DNA from: Chlorops oryzae
Taxonomy: Eukaryota; Arthropoda; Insecta; Diptera; Chloropidae
Length of the DNA: 64,000 nt
Assembly: GCA_020466095.1 (NCBI GenBank)
Contig: CM035807.1
Span: 39,210,348 to 39,274,347, forward strand
Direction: 5' to 3'
Below are positions 11,991 to 23,531 of the stretch, one piece after another. The translations under genes were made by a program, and so were the position numbers. How positions within the stretch are numbered: the stretch's first letter is position 1; each line of letters opens with the position of its first letter. A model generated the notes under the pieces. It was given only the letters and a program-made list of their open reading frames with translations, did no database searches and had not been told where the DNA came from.

Positions 11991-12929
11991 GGAAGAGGGG
12001 ACCACATAATAAACTTTTTTAAGGAATCGGTAATTTGTAGACAGTATGCCCCAAATATACACTCATTCTGTGAAACACGCTGGTCTGAAAAATATGCAAG
12101 CATAAGGGATTTCAAAAAATGTTTTATTGAACTTGTTAACGGCTTACAAAAAATTTGCATAGAAGGTAATGCGTCAACTAGAAAAAATGCATATCAGCTT
12201 CACAGTGCTGCATGCAAGAGCGTATTTATAATATGTCTATGCATAATTTCAAAATACTATGCTGTGATAGAACCAGTTGCAAACATCCTGCAGTCTAAAA
12301 ATATTGATATTATTAACTGCTCCGAGAATATGCATCAAATTTTAGATATTCTTCAAACTTATAGATCTACTACTGATGTAGTATTTAATGATTTGTTCAA
12401 AGAAGCCACCGAGCTGGGAAAAAAGCCTTAATCGAAATCACTACGCCGAGAATTGTAGAAAGACAAAAAAAATAGAGCAAATCCACCATTAACATGTGCT
12501 TCAGTGTATTATCAAAGAGCTATTTTTGTACCATATCTCGATTCTTTAATATCTTCGATAACTGATCGTTTTTCGGAGCAAAACAATGCAGCGTTTTTTT
12601 TAACAGTCCTGCATCCAAAGCGCGTAAAAGAATCAAGATTTCAAGATTTGCGAACTAAAATAAGTGAAGCCAATGCTTTTTATAACTTCAAAGGAATTGA
12701 GCATGAAATAGAAATGTGGTACAATGTATGGAAGAACAAAGCTGTAACCGATTTAATTTGCGCTTTTGGAGAATGCAAGATTTATCCCAAAATAAGGCTA
12801 GCTATAGAAACTGTACTTGCAATGCTATGCACAACAGCAACCGTGGAACGATCGTTCAGCACTTTAGAAGAGTGAAGACGTGGTTGAGAACTACAGTGGC
12901 GGAATCACGTCTGAACGGTAATAGATTAT

Positions 12930-14281
12930 TTTACATAAATTACACTAGTTTACAGCCATTTTGTACAGGAAACACCATTTTACTTTTCTTATAGATTTTG
13001 GGTCCCTGAATCCGAAAACCTCATCAAAATTGTTTGAATGGATTGGTTTTTGAGATATGACCAGCTATGGGCACGGAAGCTGTTTCGGAGCCGCGCTCTC
13101 TCACTCATGTATACGTACACAAAAACGAAAAAGCAAGCAGAGTAATGAAAATTGATTCAGTCTGACTAAAAACTCGAAGCAAGTCAGACGTGTGCCGCAT
13201 CGCGCGAATAGAGAGAATATAAATAGACGAAAAAGTACATTGTAGAAAAGCGAATTGAAAAATTTTTGACTGCGTTTGTTGCTCATACCGCTTCATTTAT
13301 GCGCGTTAATTTAAAGAAATATTGTAATATTACACGTTTTTAACACGTTTCTTTTTTTTTTCAATATTTAATAGTTTAATGGTTTATATAAAAAAGAAAT
13401 ACAGACATTTATTGACGGACCAACATTTGGAAAACCTATTAAGAATAAAAACTTCTACTGCAAATATCGATTTCGATGAGATTATAAGGTTTTCAAAACC
13501 ATAAATTGAACAACCAAAAGCCTTTTCCTGTTACAGTTATGAAAAAAGCAAATCTGTTTTATAAATTTTTATTTCAAGCAAAATATTTTTTCCAGTGCCA
13601 CGCATACAAATATGCACGCAAAACAACAATGTAGTGGTGCCCATACCTGGATATGACCATTTGAAATTTTGGCTCTTTTTTTTCAAAAGTACTTTCATTT
13701 GATGGATCATATCTCGAGATAGAAACAAACTACCTAGTTAAACGATGTACTTACTTAAAGAATATAAAATGTTAAATCAAAATATGTCCCTTTTTAATGA
13801 TATTATGGTACAGTGTCAATGTAACATAAGCCAAAAGTTCAAAAAAATATTTTTTTCTATTCAAAATTAAGAAAAAAATATCATGTTTAAATTAAAACAA
13901 AATACAAATCTTAAGACTGTATTTTTTTGAAAAACCACACGTATAAAATGAACCCTTGTGAAGAAAACGTGATACCAACGAATAAAATCTATGGGTTAAT
14001 TTTGAAGTTATGACCATTTATGTACAACTTTCAAAGTGCTTCTTTCGTTTACACCAACGAGTATGCTTTAACATTTTTAAAATCATGAAAGTCTCTTTAT
14101 TTATTTTACTCAATAAAGTATGCTTTACATTTTTTAAGCTATCAAAATCAATGAAGCAAACGAAAATTAAAAATAGTTTGATGTTTTCTTTTGTCTTTTT
14201 TTCTCTTCGGTATTTGATTGCCGTATAAGAAACCAAATATAATCTCCCATCATTCTTTCGTTCCAAAATCCCTGGTAGCGA
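12930..14281. repeat. Left arm of copy 2 foldback
   Basis: Inverted match to 14776-15528, from CACTAGTTTACA at 12942 inward, interrupted by the hAT MITE. Its inner end is antisense to the transposase 3' coding region. Confidence 0.8.
13062..13649. mobile_element. hAT MITE in the foldback arm
   Basis: Ends CAGCTATGGGCAC and GTGCCCATACCTG form 12/13 matching TIRs. The 8-bp GATATGAC occurs on both flanks (13054-13061, 13650-13657), and the flanking arm sequence is uninterrupted in the opposite arm, which serves as an empty site. CAG termini with 8-bp duplications are the hAT signature. No transposase inside. Confidence 0.9.
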
Positions 14282-14336
14282 AAAAGGGGAGAAGTGGGTG
14301 AAAATAACGTCAAGTATTTGTTTCTAATTAAAAAAA

Positions 14337-14865
14337 AAAGATGTGATTCTTCCTCCTTTGCACATCAAACTTGTACTAATCAAGAACTTTGTGAAGGCGT
14401 TAAAAAAAGAAAGTCAAGCGTTGAACTACCTTAAGTCTCTGTTTAAACGTTTGTCTGAGGCAAAAATTAAGGATGGAGTTTTTGATGGTCCACAAATAAA
14501 GAAATTGCTTGAAGACAACATTTTCCATACATATTTGTCTCCAAATGAACTCGCGGCTTGGAATTATTTTAAATTAGTCGTTTCTAATTTTCTTGGAAAC
14601 CATAAAAGTCCGAATTTTAAGGCTATTGTAACGAATTTGTTAGAGAATTATGCAAAAATGATCCATTTTTTACACTCCCACTTGGACTTTTTTCCTGAGA
14701 GTCTTGGTGATGTCAGTGACGAGCACGGTGAAAGATTCCATCAAGAAATGAAGACTATCGAAAGACGCTACCAGGTATTTTGGAACGAAAGAATGATGGG
14801 AGATTATATTTGGTTTCTTATACGCGAATCAAATACCGAAGAAAAACTAATTCTAATTTTCGTTT
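14337..14865 (+). pseudogene. Long-TIR transposase fragment, copy 2
   Basis: Starts inside the gene at ILPPLHIKLVLIKNFVKAL and reads through FLGNHKSPNF, HSHLDFFPESLGDVSDEHGE and RMMGDYIWFLIRES before entering the right arm. The stretch between NLLENYAK and HFLHSHLD is shortened in frame relative to copy 3. The zinc-binding N terminus and both upstream acidic motifs are missing, so it cannot be active. Confidence 0.85.
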
Positions 14866-15528
14866 GCTTCATTGATTTTGATAGCTTAAAAAATGTAAAG
14901 CATACTTTATTGAGTAAAATAAATCAAGAGACTTTCATAATTTTAAAAATGTTAAAGCATACTCGTTGGTGTAAACGAAAGAAGCACTTTGAAAGTTGTA
15001 CATAAATGGGCATAACTTCAATATTAACCCATAGATTTTATTCGTTGGTATCACGTTTTCTTCACAAGGGTTCATTTTATAGGTGTGGTTTTTCAAAAAA
15101 AAATACAGTCTTAGGATTTGTATTTTTTTTAAATTTAAACATGATATTTTTTTCTTAATTTTGAATAGAAAAAAATATTTTTTTGAACTTTTGGCTTATG
15201 TTACATTGACACTGTACCATAATATCATAAAAAAGGGACATATTTTGATTTAAAATTTTATATTCTTTAAGTAAGTACATCGTTTAACTAGGTAGTTTGT
15301 TTCTATCTCGAGATATGATCCATCAAATGAAAGTACTTTTGAAAAAAAAGAGCCAAAATTTCAAATGGTCATATCTCAAAAACCAATCCATTCAAAAAGT
15401 TTTCGATGAGTTTTTCGGATTCAGGGACCCAAAATCTATGAAAAAAGTAGAGCGGGATCAACTGTACATTTATTGTTTTTAATTTTGTAAACTAGTGTTA
15501 TTGTTACCAAAAAAATTTTTCTTCAAAG
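14776..15528. repeat. Right arm of copy 2 foldback
   Basis: Inverted match to 12930-14281. It is uninterrupted and so gives the empty-site sequence for the MITE in the other arm. Confidence 0.8.
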
Positions 15529-15630
15529 GATTATGTATGCTGAGTGCACATAGACGTTTAGTGGACCAAACAAAAGAAGAGTTGAAAGAGATAGTTTTGG
15601 ACGAATTTTCGAAAAATCCGAGAAAACTTA

Positions 15631-16149
15631 GAGGCCGTTTTCACTATAGCCGCATCTTGCTTTCGCATCTTCAAGATGCGATTTTTTGAGATTTGTGTTT
15701 CCACTTGGCATTTCGCATCTTTCAAATCAGCTGATTTTTGTTTACAATTGATATTTTTACTAGTGATGCCACGAATATTCGACCACTATTCGGACGAATA
15801 TTTTAACTATTATATAGAAATAAGTTATTTGAAAAATCAGTAGTAACTACAAATTAATTTTTTCTCATAATAATGTACATATATGTATATCTCATAATAA
15901 TGTTACATTTTTTCTTGGTTTCCCGCCATTTGTGCTGCTGAAAATTCCTGAAATGCTGTTCATTAACACATGTGCAGTTAAAATCGATAGATAATCGAAA
16001 AAAATCGCATTTTCTTCGCATCTTTTAAAGATGCGCAGAAGATGCGGTTCAGGATACAACAACAATTGCATATAAATTCACACCGCATCTTTCCGCATCT
16101 TGGCAAAATGCTGAAAGATGCTAGATGCGGTTATAGTGGAAACAGCCTC
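15631..16149. mobile_element. PIF/Harbinger-type MITE
   Basis: TIRs GAGGCCGTTTTCACTATAGC and GAGGCTGTTTCCACTATAAC (right end reversed), flanked by TTA on both sides (15628-15630, 16150-16152). TTA duplication with GGC-rich termini is typical of PIF/Harbinger. The subterminal regions repeat GCATCTT and its complement many times. No coding sequence. Confidence 0.85.
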
Positions 16150-16169
16150 TTATATTATAAATGTACCAA

Positions 16170-16473
16170 CCCAGCGGGAAGTTTGTTCTTCGATTACCTT
16201 ATTCGTCGAGGAATTCTTCGATGAAAGGGTCATAGGAGAATGCTTCGAAGAAAAAGGTAAGGGAAGCGGAAAAATTATTGCTCACATAGTCGTCGTAGAC
16301 TTTTTGATGAGGGGTTCGTCATAGAATTCTTCAACAAAGATGTAAGCGAAAGAGGTAACGAACGAATTTTCAATGACATCGCCGTGTTAATTTTCATCGA
16401 CGCGGGTAAGTGGTAGACATATGTTGTATCGATTACCTCGCTCGTTTACCAATGTCTACCTTTTCCCGCTGGG
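16170..16473. mobile_element. Candidate MITE with CCCAGCGGGAA termini
   Basis: CCCAGCGGGAA at the left end and its exact complement at the right. I see no target-site duplication, so the superfamily is open. Confidence 0.4.
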
Positions 16474-16940
16474 AAATTCCAAATGGAAATAAAAAATTAA
16501 AATGGATATATTAAATGTAATAGGCTAAGGGCCATTTTCTCATCTATTTTTATCTGAAAGTTAAATTATCCGGATGATAATTTCATACAAATTTGATTAA
16601 TAAGTCAAAAAAATTGAAATTTAACTGGCAGATAGAACTTAAAATTAGGACGAGAAAACGGACCTAAATCATGGTGTTTGGGCCGCGATCGAGTCGTATA
16701 CATATATACGATTAAATAGAAAAAGAGAGAAGCGAGGAATTAATGGAATTCCTGCCGATCACTTCCGTGGATACTCACTTCGATTATCTGAGTCCAATTC
16801 CAAATGAAGAATCTCTAGTCGTTGGATTCTTTTAAGTTCATCTTTATTTGTAGAATCGCGGGAATGCAAGTATAAATTTAAGTCTTACGATGCCGAATAT
16901 TGCGGAGATTCAATAAATGAAAAATGAATGAAGTGATGAC
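16474..16940. other. Unassigned stretch
   Basis: No coding or repeat structure recognised. Confidence 0.4.
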
Positions 16941-18057
16941 ATGGAATACTGTGGAGGTACATCAAACTATGGCACGGTTTCACAAGAAGAACTTAATGAT
17001 CTCATCAAAGACCTAGATCTGTCAAAAGAACGTGCTGCACTGTTAGCATCAAGGCTTAAAGAAAAAAATTGCCTATCATGTGATGTACGAATTAGTTTCT
17101 ACCGGGAAAGAGAACAAAACTTATGGCAATTTTTTAATTCAGATGACAATTTTGTATATTTTTGTGATGTGAGCGACTTACTAACTCACATGGGCTTGAA
17201 AACCTATCAGGCAAGGGAATGGTGTCTTTGCTTTGACAGCAGTAAAAGGAGTCCTAAAGCTGTTCTTCTACATAATGGCAACAAACATGCTTTTAATCCC
17301 ATTGCTCACTCTACTTCTATGAAGGAAAAATATGAAGTCATCTCAGTTCTTTTAGAGAAAATTAAATATGTTGAACATAATTGGGTGATTTGTGCCGACT
17401 TGAAGATGATAAATTTTTTGCTAGGTCAACAAAGTGGCTATACAAAATACCCATGTTTTATTTGCTTATGGGATAGTCGAAAAAAATCAAGCCACTGGAT
17501 ACGAAACAATTGGGAATTAAGAGATCCTTTGCTCGTCGGCAAGAATAATGTTATAAATCCACCATTGGTTTCCCGAGAAAAAATCATTCTTCCGCCCTTG
17601 CACATTAAACTTGGACTGATGAAGCAGTTTGTTAAAGCTCTGAATACAAATGGTCATTGTTTTCAATTTATTTGCCAAAAATTTTCTGGATTAAGCACTG
17701 AAAAACTAAAAGCAGGCATTTTTGATGGGCCCAAAATACGTCAGCTAATTAAAGACTCCATAATTTTTATGGCATCTATGACTGAATTAGAAAGATTAGC
17801 CTGGAAATCTTTTGTAGCAGTAGTAAAAAGTTTCCTCGGACAACTACAAAGAATTAGTTGAAGAAATGCTCCTGAATTTTAAAAATTTAGGCTGGAACAT
17901 GAGAATAAAAGTACACTACCTCCATAGTCATATAGATCACTTTGAATATAACCTAGGAGATCTCAGCGAAGAACAAGGAGAACGCTTCCACCAGGATATT
18001 AAAACAATGGAGAAAAGGTATCAAGGGAAATGGGACATTCGTATGATGGCAGACTAG
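16941..18057 (+). pseudogene. Long-TIR transposase, copy 3 (divergent)
   Basis: Begins within the gene at TVSQEELNDLIKDL (matching LSQAELNDWIRDF of copy 1) and keeps CLCFDSSKRSPKAVLLHNGN, CADLKMINFLLGQQ, YTKYPCFICLWDSR and ILPPLHIKLGLM. A deletion of about 10 bases after SFLG at 17841 shifts the frame; the tail resumes as YKELVEEMLLNF and runs to MMAD and a stop at 18055. The Cys-rich N terminus is not visible upstream. It differs from copy 1 at roughly half the positions, so it is a separate lineage rather than a recent duplicate. The missing exon and the frameshift make it inactive. Confidence 0.82.
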
Positions 18058-19183
18058 ACTTATGCGCGATTTCCCAAAAAACGTTCACTCAAGAAAATCA
18101 CTTATGTTAAAAGACAATTTCTTCATGTACAATACTAAATACTATGTAACTAAATACATTGCAAAGCAAACTTGTGTTTTTATTATAAATTTTACATAGA
18201 TTCTCTTCTTTTTTTTTCAACCTGAATAGTTTCGGAACTTCTCAAGAACTTATCAATATTTATACACCATTTTATTGTCAATTAAATGTGTTTTTCAAAA
18301 ATATGCCAATTTGGAGGCGTTGCACCGAAGGAAATCGGGTAAAAAAGGGTTCAGAGTTGAAAAATTTGGGGAAAAACTAATATTTTCAGTTTCGAATTGG
18401 AAAATTTCCAATAAACTCTTACAAACCAAGAAAACAATCTACATTTGTTATAATACCTGTCTTTTCACTTCTCACTCCTGCAAAAAAATTAGTAGTATAA
18501 AAATAAGCAACCGATTTGATGGCAGTTAAGTATATCAAGCTCGAAAAGAACATATTTTGCCTATATCTCTTTAACTAGAGCTGATTGAGAAAAACCGATT
18601 GAAATCACCTGAGTCCAGATATTCTAAATGAGTTTCAAAACCATAGGCACCAAAAACTGTGTCGGCCTGTGTTAACAAAGGGCTTTAATAGACAATAATT
18701 GCAAACTGAATTCAACGGAGTTTCTTTTTTGTGGTCTTCGCTTAGACGTGCATCCCCAGCACGCAACAGAACGTTACGCAGCCGGATTTTATCGCATGCA
18801 TGACAAAATCATCAATTCAGAAGTATTGAAGAATTTATTTGTAAAGAGACCAATTTGTGGTGATTCGAATGATCTGCTAGTGAAAATTTCAGGGAAGCAA
18901 GAGCTCGCTACAACAGACCCTTCTTCAAACGGAATTTTAATTTGAAAAAGCGTTGATTATTCCTTTTTTCAATGAAATCTTATGAAATTTTCATGACAAC
19001 AGCGTTTTGCATATTTTGAAGATATCTGCTATGTTATACACATTTTGTTAGCAAGTTTAAGTCACTTATGCTTTTTATTGAAGTGCATTTAAAACTAAGC
19101 GATTGTGATCGAATCAGTAACGTTTTATGTTATTGTTGATCAACACTATGAGCTAGCGTTTTATTATAACATAATCAATGAAG
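18058..19183. other. Unassigned stretch after copy 3
   Basis: Probably holds the 3' end of copy 3, but no inverted partner was found. A 65-codon open frame at 18748-18945 (QHATERYAAGFYRMHDKI...) has no family I recognise and no gene context. Confidence 0.4.
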
Positions 19184-19393
19184 TGTATTTCCACCATCAA
19201 GGTTAACCTTCAACTTTTATAATTAAGAACAATTAAGTTTAAATTCCAAAGTTTTCTTTATTAATTTTCTTTTTATTATTTTTCATATATATATATTTAG
19301 AATGCTCAAAAGCATATCGATTTCGAACCTTGTCAATTCCCTGGTTTGCCTACTTCGATCTGTTAGCCCAAGTTTCTAGGTTTGTCCGAAACA
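19184..19393 (-). repeat. 3' LTR
   Basis: About 210 bases, TGT...GAAACA, matching the right LTR apart from substitutions and the SINE insertion there. The several differences between LTRs suggest an old insertion. Confidence 0.85.
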
Positions 19394-19569
19394 GTCCCCA
19401 GAAAAACCGTAGGTTTTTATTTGAAAAGTTAGCTAGGTGTATGGTTATCTTGAGGCAGCTTCTGAGGCACTATGCAGATCTTTGTTAGTGGTCATGCTAA
19501 TCGACTGGTTTCGGTTCGTAAAATGACTGACCTAACCTTCCCATCTTTGCTGGTGATCAGTTCCGCAGC

Positions 19570-20443
19570 TCATGCCAATGCCCATTGCGCTGGTGGAAAA
19601 TTCTCCGACTTTAAAAGGACTAGTTGACCTATGGCAATATTTTCTTTCTCTCTTCTCCATTTCTTCCTCTCTTGAAGAGTTGTCAAAAACCTTTCCCTCC
19701 ATCTCGTCCAAAAGCATTTGATCATTTTCTGTTTTTCTTTCCACAATTTGATATCTTTGTGGTGCGGTAGTTGATCGTAGTTGAATACAGGCGGTGGTAC
19801 CAATGGCTCTCCCACCAAAAAATGACCAGGTGTGAGCGCTTGCAGGTCATTCGGATCGTCAGTAAGCGGATAAAGAGGTCTGGAATTAAGAATGGCTTCA
19901 ATTTCGATTAGCAGAGTCATGAACTTTTCATGTGTGAGTGTATGAGTTCAGATGATATTTCATGGATTTAACAGCAGCCTCATATATTCCTCCTTGATGT
20001 GGTGCTGCTGGCGTCATAAATTTCCATTTAGTACCCTTGCAGTTGATAAAGTCAATGAATTCCTTATTGTTTCCAAAGTTCAATGTTTTTTCGATTTCAT
20101 TCTTCGCCCAATAAACGATCTTCCGTTGTCACTGTATATCCTTTCACATCGACCACGCCTTCCGATGAATCGTAGGTAACATTGGATGAACGCTGCTGAA
20201 GATTGATTTGTCACCAAGTCGAGATGAACTGCCCTTGTCTTTAGACATACGCAGACAACTGTTTGAACCCTATCCCCCAGTAAATCAGCCATCAGCTGAT
20301 TTTCCAATTTGGAATTATACCGCAGGCATACCACACACTTGCGCAGGAATGTTCTTATTTCATTCCTAATCCTAGAAATCCAGTAAGATCGTCGAATGTA
20401 CTGCGTCATTAATTGAATGTTGCAGGCTCCGTGCTTGCGAGAA
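19570..20443 (-). pseudogene. BEL/Pao integrase and C-terminal domain
   Basis: Reads from the right: HGACNIQLMTQYIRRSYW (integrase N-terminal zinc region), LRKCVVCLRYN, TRAVHLDLVTN, YSDNGRSFIGRR (second Asp), GGIYEAAVKSM in another frame (Glu), and LTPGHFLVGEPL of the DUF5641-like tail ending near 19570. The segment that should carry the first Asp (the YAGP motif) is missing between LLGDRVQ and CLKTRAV. Frameshifts lie near 20080 and 19920. Integration activity is therefore lost. Confidence 0.87.
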
Positions 20444-21262
20444 TATGAAGTCATGAATGTCCTTGAATGTAGGCTTATCATCTTTACGACTGCGCTCCCA
20501 TTGCAAAGCTGTATCACTGTCCATGCGTTCATGCAAAATGTGTACGAGAACCGCATCCCAATGCTCGGTAGGGTACTTAAGGGCACACAACTGCCGAGCC
20601 GTTTCGTAAGCGACGTTAGCCATCCGTTGCAAATCATTCCCACGAACCGGTGATTGTAAAATCGGCAGTCGAAATAAGCGGCGAAAATTATTTCGTGTCA
20701 AATGGTATGTGGCATTGGATAACTCATTCAACCGTTCCACTATAATTTTCATCTGAAATTTCCCACACTCCTAGATTTTCTGCGGCATGACCGGTTAGAG
20801 AGTTACGCAGATAGCTAAATTTATAAGCCGGAGAAATGTCCTCTCGACTATGAACAGCGTTCATAAATCTGCCCTGAAGACCTGCCATTTAATCAGTGAC
20901 CCGTCAAATGTTCCCCATGTATTAGGAATATTGCGAGGATTGAATGGCAGCTGAACTAGAATCGGTTGACTTAGCCTGATGGCATCAATCTGATCCTGAA
21001 CCTTTCCCTTGCAAGCTATGTATGCTTCTTCTCCTTTTATCCATTCCGTCATGGATTCATTCTGCTCTCCCTCAATTTGCTCATAATCCGAGTAAATCGA
21101 GCTATGATTTTCTTTAAAGGCATTCCAGTGTTCTTCGATCACGTCGATAAATATCTGGCATCGACCGACCGAGGTAAATGAGTCCAGTTTTCCATTTTCA
21201 TGGAGCCTTTGTAGATTCCATAGAGCCATTTGCATTGATGTCTTTTTTTGTGGTTCCGCCAT
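20444..21262 (-). pseudogene. BEL/Pao gag remnant
   Basis: Starts MAEPQKKTS at ATG 21262-21260 and reads through FIDVIEEHWNAF, FDGSLIKWQVFRADL, then after a one-base loss at about 20862 SREDISPAYKFSYLRNSL and GHAAE, then YETARQLCALKYP and DKPTFKDIHDFIFSQ. This is the capsid-like region of BEL/Pao gag. At about 20435 the gag frame is joined directly to integrase, so the gag zinc knuckles, protease and RT were deleted together. Confidence 0.85.
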
Positions 21263-23514
21263 AATCTTTCTATCCTTTTTCTATTCAAAAGAGAGAAAGG
21301 AGAATATAACTATACCAGCCTTTTCATCTTTTCTTTTTAGAAGATTCAATTCTGTCTCAAAAAATTTAATAATTTTGCATGTAATTATTCAATTACCAAT
21401 AATTTTTGAAGTGAAAACTTCTATAGGCGCGTTGAGCAGGGAGCAAATCTTTAAGTTCAAAATGCATTTGTATATGTTGTAACCGTCACGGTCGTCGTGT
21501 ACGTATATCTCGGCTATATTAGTGTGCGTAGCTTTCAGTGAGAAGCATTCCTAAAAAGTTTTATGTGATTCGTCGACGTAACACCCCAGTCAGCAATTTG
21601 ATATTCCATGAATATCTTCTTTTGGAAATTCATTGATGACAAAGGAAAAATATTACGTCTTAAAAATTCGTGAGTGGTTAAAAAAAATTTTACGATAGCT
21701 ATCATTCATTTTTATGACATCGCAATTATAATTTTGAACGACAAATTCCGCATAGAAACTGTTGCAAAAATAGTAATATCTAAACATTGCATATTCCGAC
21801 TGGGATTTGATTCAACTCGCTCTTGGTTTCTCACTTTGACTTCGGTTCTCTCAGTTCATTCGATCTTCTTTCTCACTACAGCGCAAAGAGAGTATGCAAA
21901 CTGAAAGTACTACACTTGGACAAATTGGTCACTTAAATTATTCTACGGATTGTCACCGAGGGGGGGAGCGGGGTAAAAAGTAGTAAAAAATGGTTCACGT
22001 AGTTTGGACACGTTCCTTTATGTACACATCGAATCATAGCACCGAAATTGAACATGTGGTAGGCGGTTGTAGGCGGTAGGCATTGTTGGCCGCTGGGACG
22101 GTTCATCGCTTCTGTAAGCAGCACTTTGGCCGCTGGGTACTAATAGAAAACGAAAGCTCGACGTTGTGATTCTTAGTATTGTCACTGGGCATGCAACATA
22201 TTGTATTGTTCATATTGTATCTCCGGTGTCCTCGGATAATGATAGAGACGACGATGAAAAATCAAATGAAGCTAAAATATATAAAATATTTTCTGGCGAA
22301 AAAAACTCGTCTCATTTTTTCTAAAAACCCAATTCAAATATGAACAACTCATCGGATTTTCTTTTTCTGGGTCTTGAAATGCTCTTTAAAAATCCACTCA
22401 TTTACTTAAGATAGCCTAAACCTGAATACCGAATCTTCTTCGGAAATTATATGGGCTTGAAATCAAGTTTTTGTACAAAGTTGTTAAAAATTTCTTAAAA
22501 TTTTTGCCTTTATCGCCCTATAGCTCCTAAGCTGTTGAACCGATTTCATCCATATGTATGAGGGATATGCTGTATATTTACTCTTGTTTTATATGAATTA
22601 AATTTTTTGAAACGGTTCGAACGATAAAACTACGACTAAAAAATATTGACAAAAAATCACAAAACCTTTCTTAGCGAATATTTAAAAAACGCGAGCTAAG
22701 TTTCAAACTTAAAGCATATATTTTGCTTCAGTGAAACAAATACGACAAAAAAAAAGTTGGTTTCAAGTCAAAGGAAAATTTAGTGTTGAGCAGTGTAATT
22801 AATTGTTAAAACTTTGTGCAGCCAGCAATATATTTCAATAATAAAATAATAAAATACTTTACATATAACATGCCTATAATTGTTTCTCTGAGTCTCATTA
22901 AATGTAAAAATCCAGATTGATTTTAATAATTTTAAATCAAATATTATGCATTTCAAACTTCAATACACATTCTATGTTTTCACTTCCAACGGCAGTTCCA
23001 TAACTGCCAACTTTTTTTTTTCAATCGAATTCTTTCCTTTTCCCCTTTTCCTCGTATTTCCGCAGTGGACTGTATAGCCGATACTTACATGTGTAAAAGA
23101 ATGCTTCTCGTATTTGGATTTTGGATTATTTATTAATGCTAGAATTAAATTTTCAGTTCCTATAAGGAAAAAGATCAGAAAAATATTCATATATGATATT
23201 GGGTTGCTAGATTGAAACCCACAATAGAATTTCAGCAATGAATGACATTCGCATTGCAAACATGTATGTATGCAGCAAGCGATCTATCAAATCTTTCCCT
23301 ATCTGTCCATTTTCGCGGCCAATATGTACATTGTAACATAAGTACATTGTATGTACCACAAAAAATCTATCCGCCATTTTTATACCAAACAATGGTTCCA
23401 TCAAAATGACATTCGCCTGGCAAACATGTATGCATGCCACCAGCGATCTATCCAATCTTTCTATATAATATTTGACAAAGGAATCTTATCTTTAGGCTTC
23501 GGTGGTGTTCCATG
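21263..23514. other. Long leader of the BEL element, probably with insertions
   Basis: About 2.25 kb lies between the primer-binding site and gag, much longer than a usual BEL leader, so other insertions are likely. Only one structure stands out: an imperfect direct repeat of about 60 bases (AATGACATTCGC...) at 23241 and 23405. Confidence 0.5.
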
Positions 23515-23529
23515 CGGCTCGAAGGACCA
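23515..23529 (-). promoter_or_regulatory. Primer-binding site for tRNA-Tyr
   Basis: The plus strand reads CGGCTCGAAGGACCA, the 3' end of insect tRNA-Tyr including CCA, two bases from the LTR boundary at 23532. The minus-strand element RNA would therefore pair with tRNA-Tyr to prime reverse transcription. Confidence 0.85.
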
Positions 23530-23531
23530 AA

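Larger units (their letters stand above)
12930..15528 (+). mobile_element. Long-TIR transposon, copy 2 (foldback derivative)
   Basis: Inserted in the hAT gene; GATTAT stands on both sides (12924-12929 and 15529-15534), a candidate target-site duplication. The arms pair over about 750 bases once the hAT MITE at 13062-13649 is removed. About 490 bases of single-copy transposase sequence remain between the arms. Unlike copy 1, the arms include the 3' coding end, so the left arm carries a reversed fragment of the gene. Confidence 0.75.
12008..16160 (+). pseudogene. hAT transposase (ZMYM1-like), split by two insertions
   Basis: Reads FCETRWSEKYASIRDF near the start, then a helical region to ELGKK (12431), then after frameshifts NRANPPLTCASVYYQRA, FFLTVLHPKRVKE, and the C-terminal dimerisation motif TTATVERSFSTL with RVKTWLRTT (to 12917). 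The frame resumes after the 2.6-kb insertion as LCMLSAHRRLVDQTKEEL (from about 15535) and runs to 15630. It is then broken by a 519-bp MITE; removing that element and one TTA copy gives a stop codon at 16158-16160, four codons on. The N-terminal BED or zinc finger and the first Asp region are missing. Neither insertion belongs to the gene, so the order of events is readable. Confidence 0.85.

Noticed and set aside
18748..18945. 65-codon open frame after copy 3
   Set aside because: No family, no splice signals and no context; too short to support as a gene.
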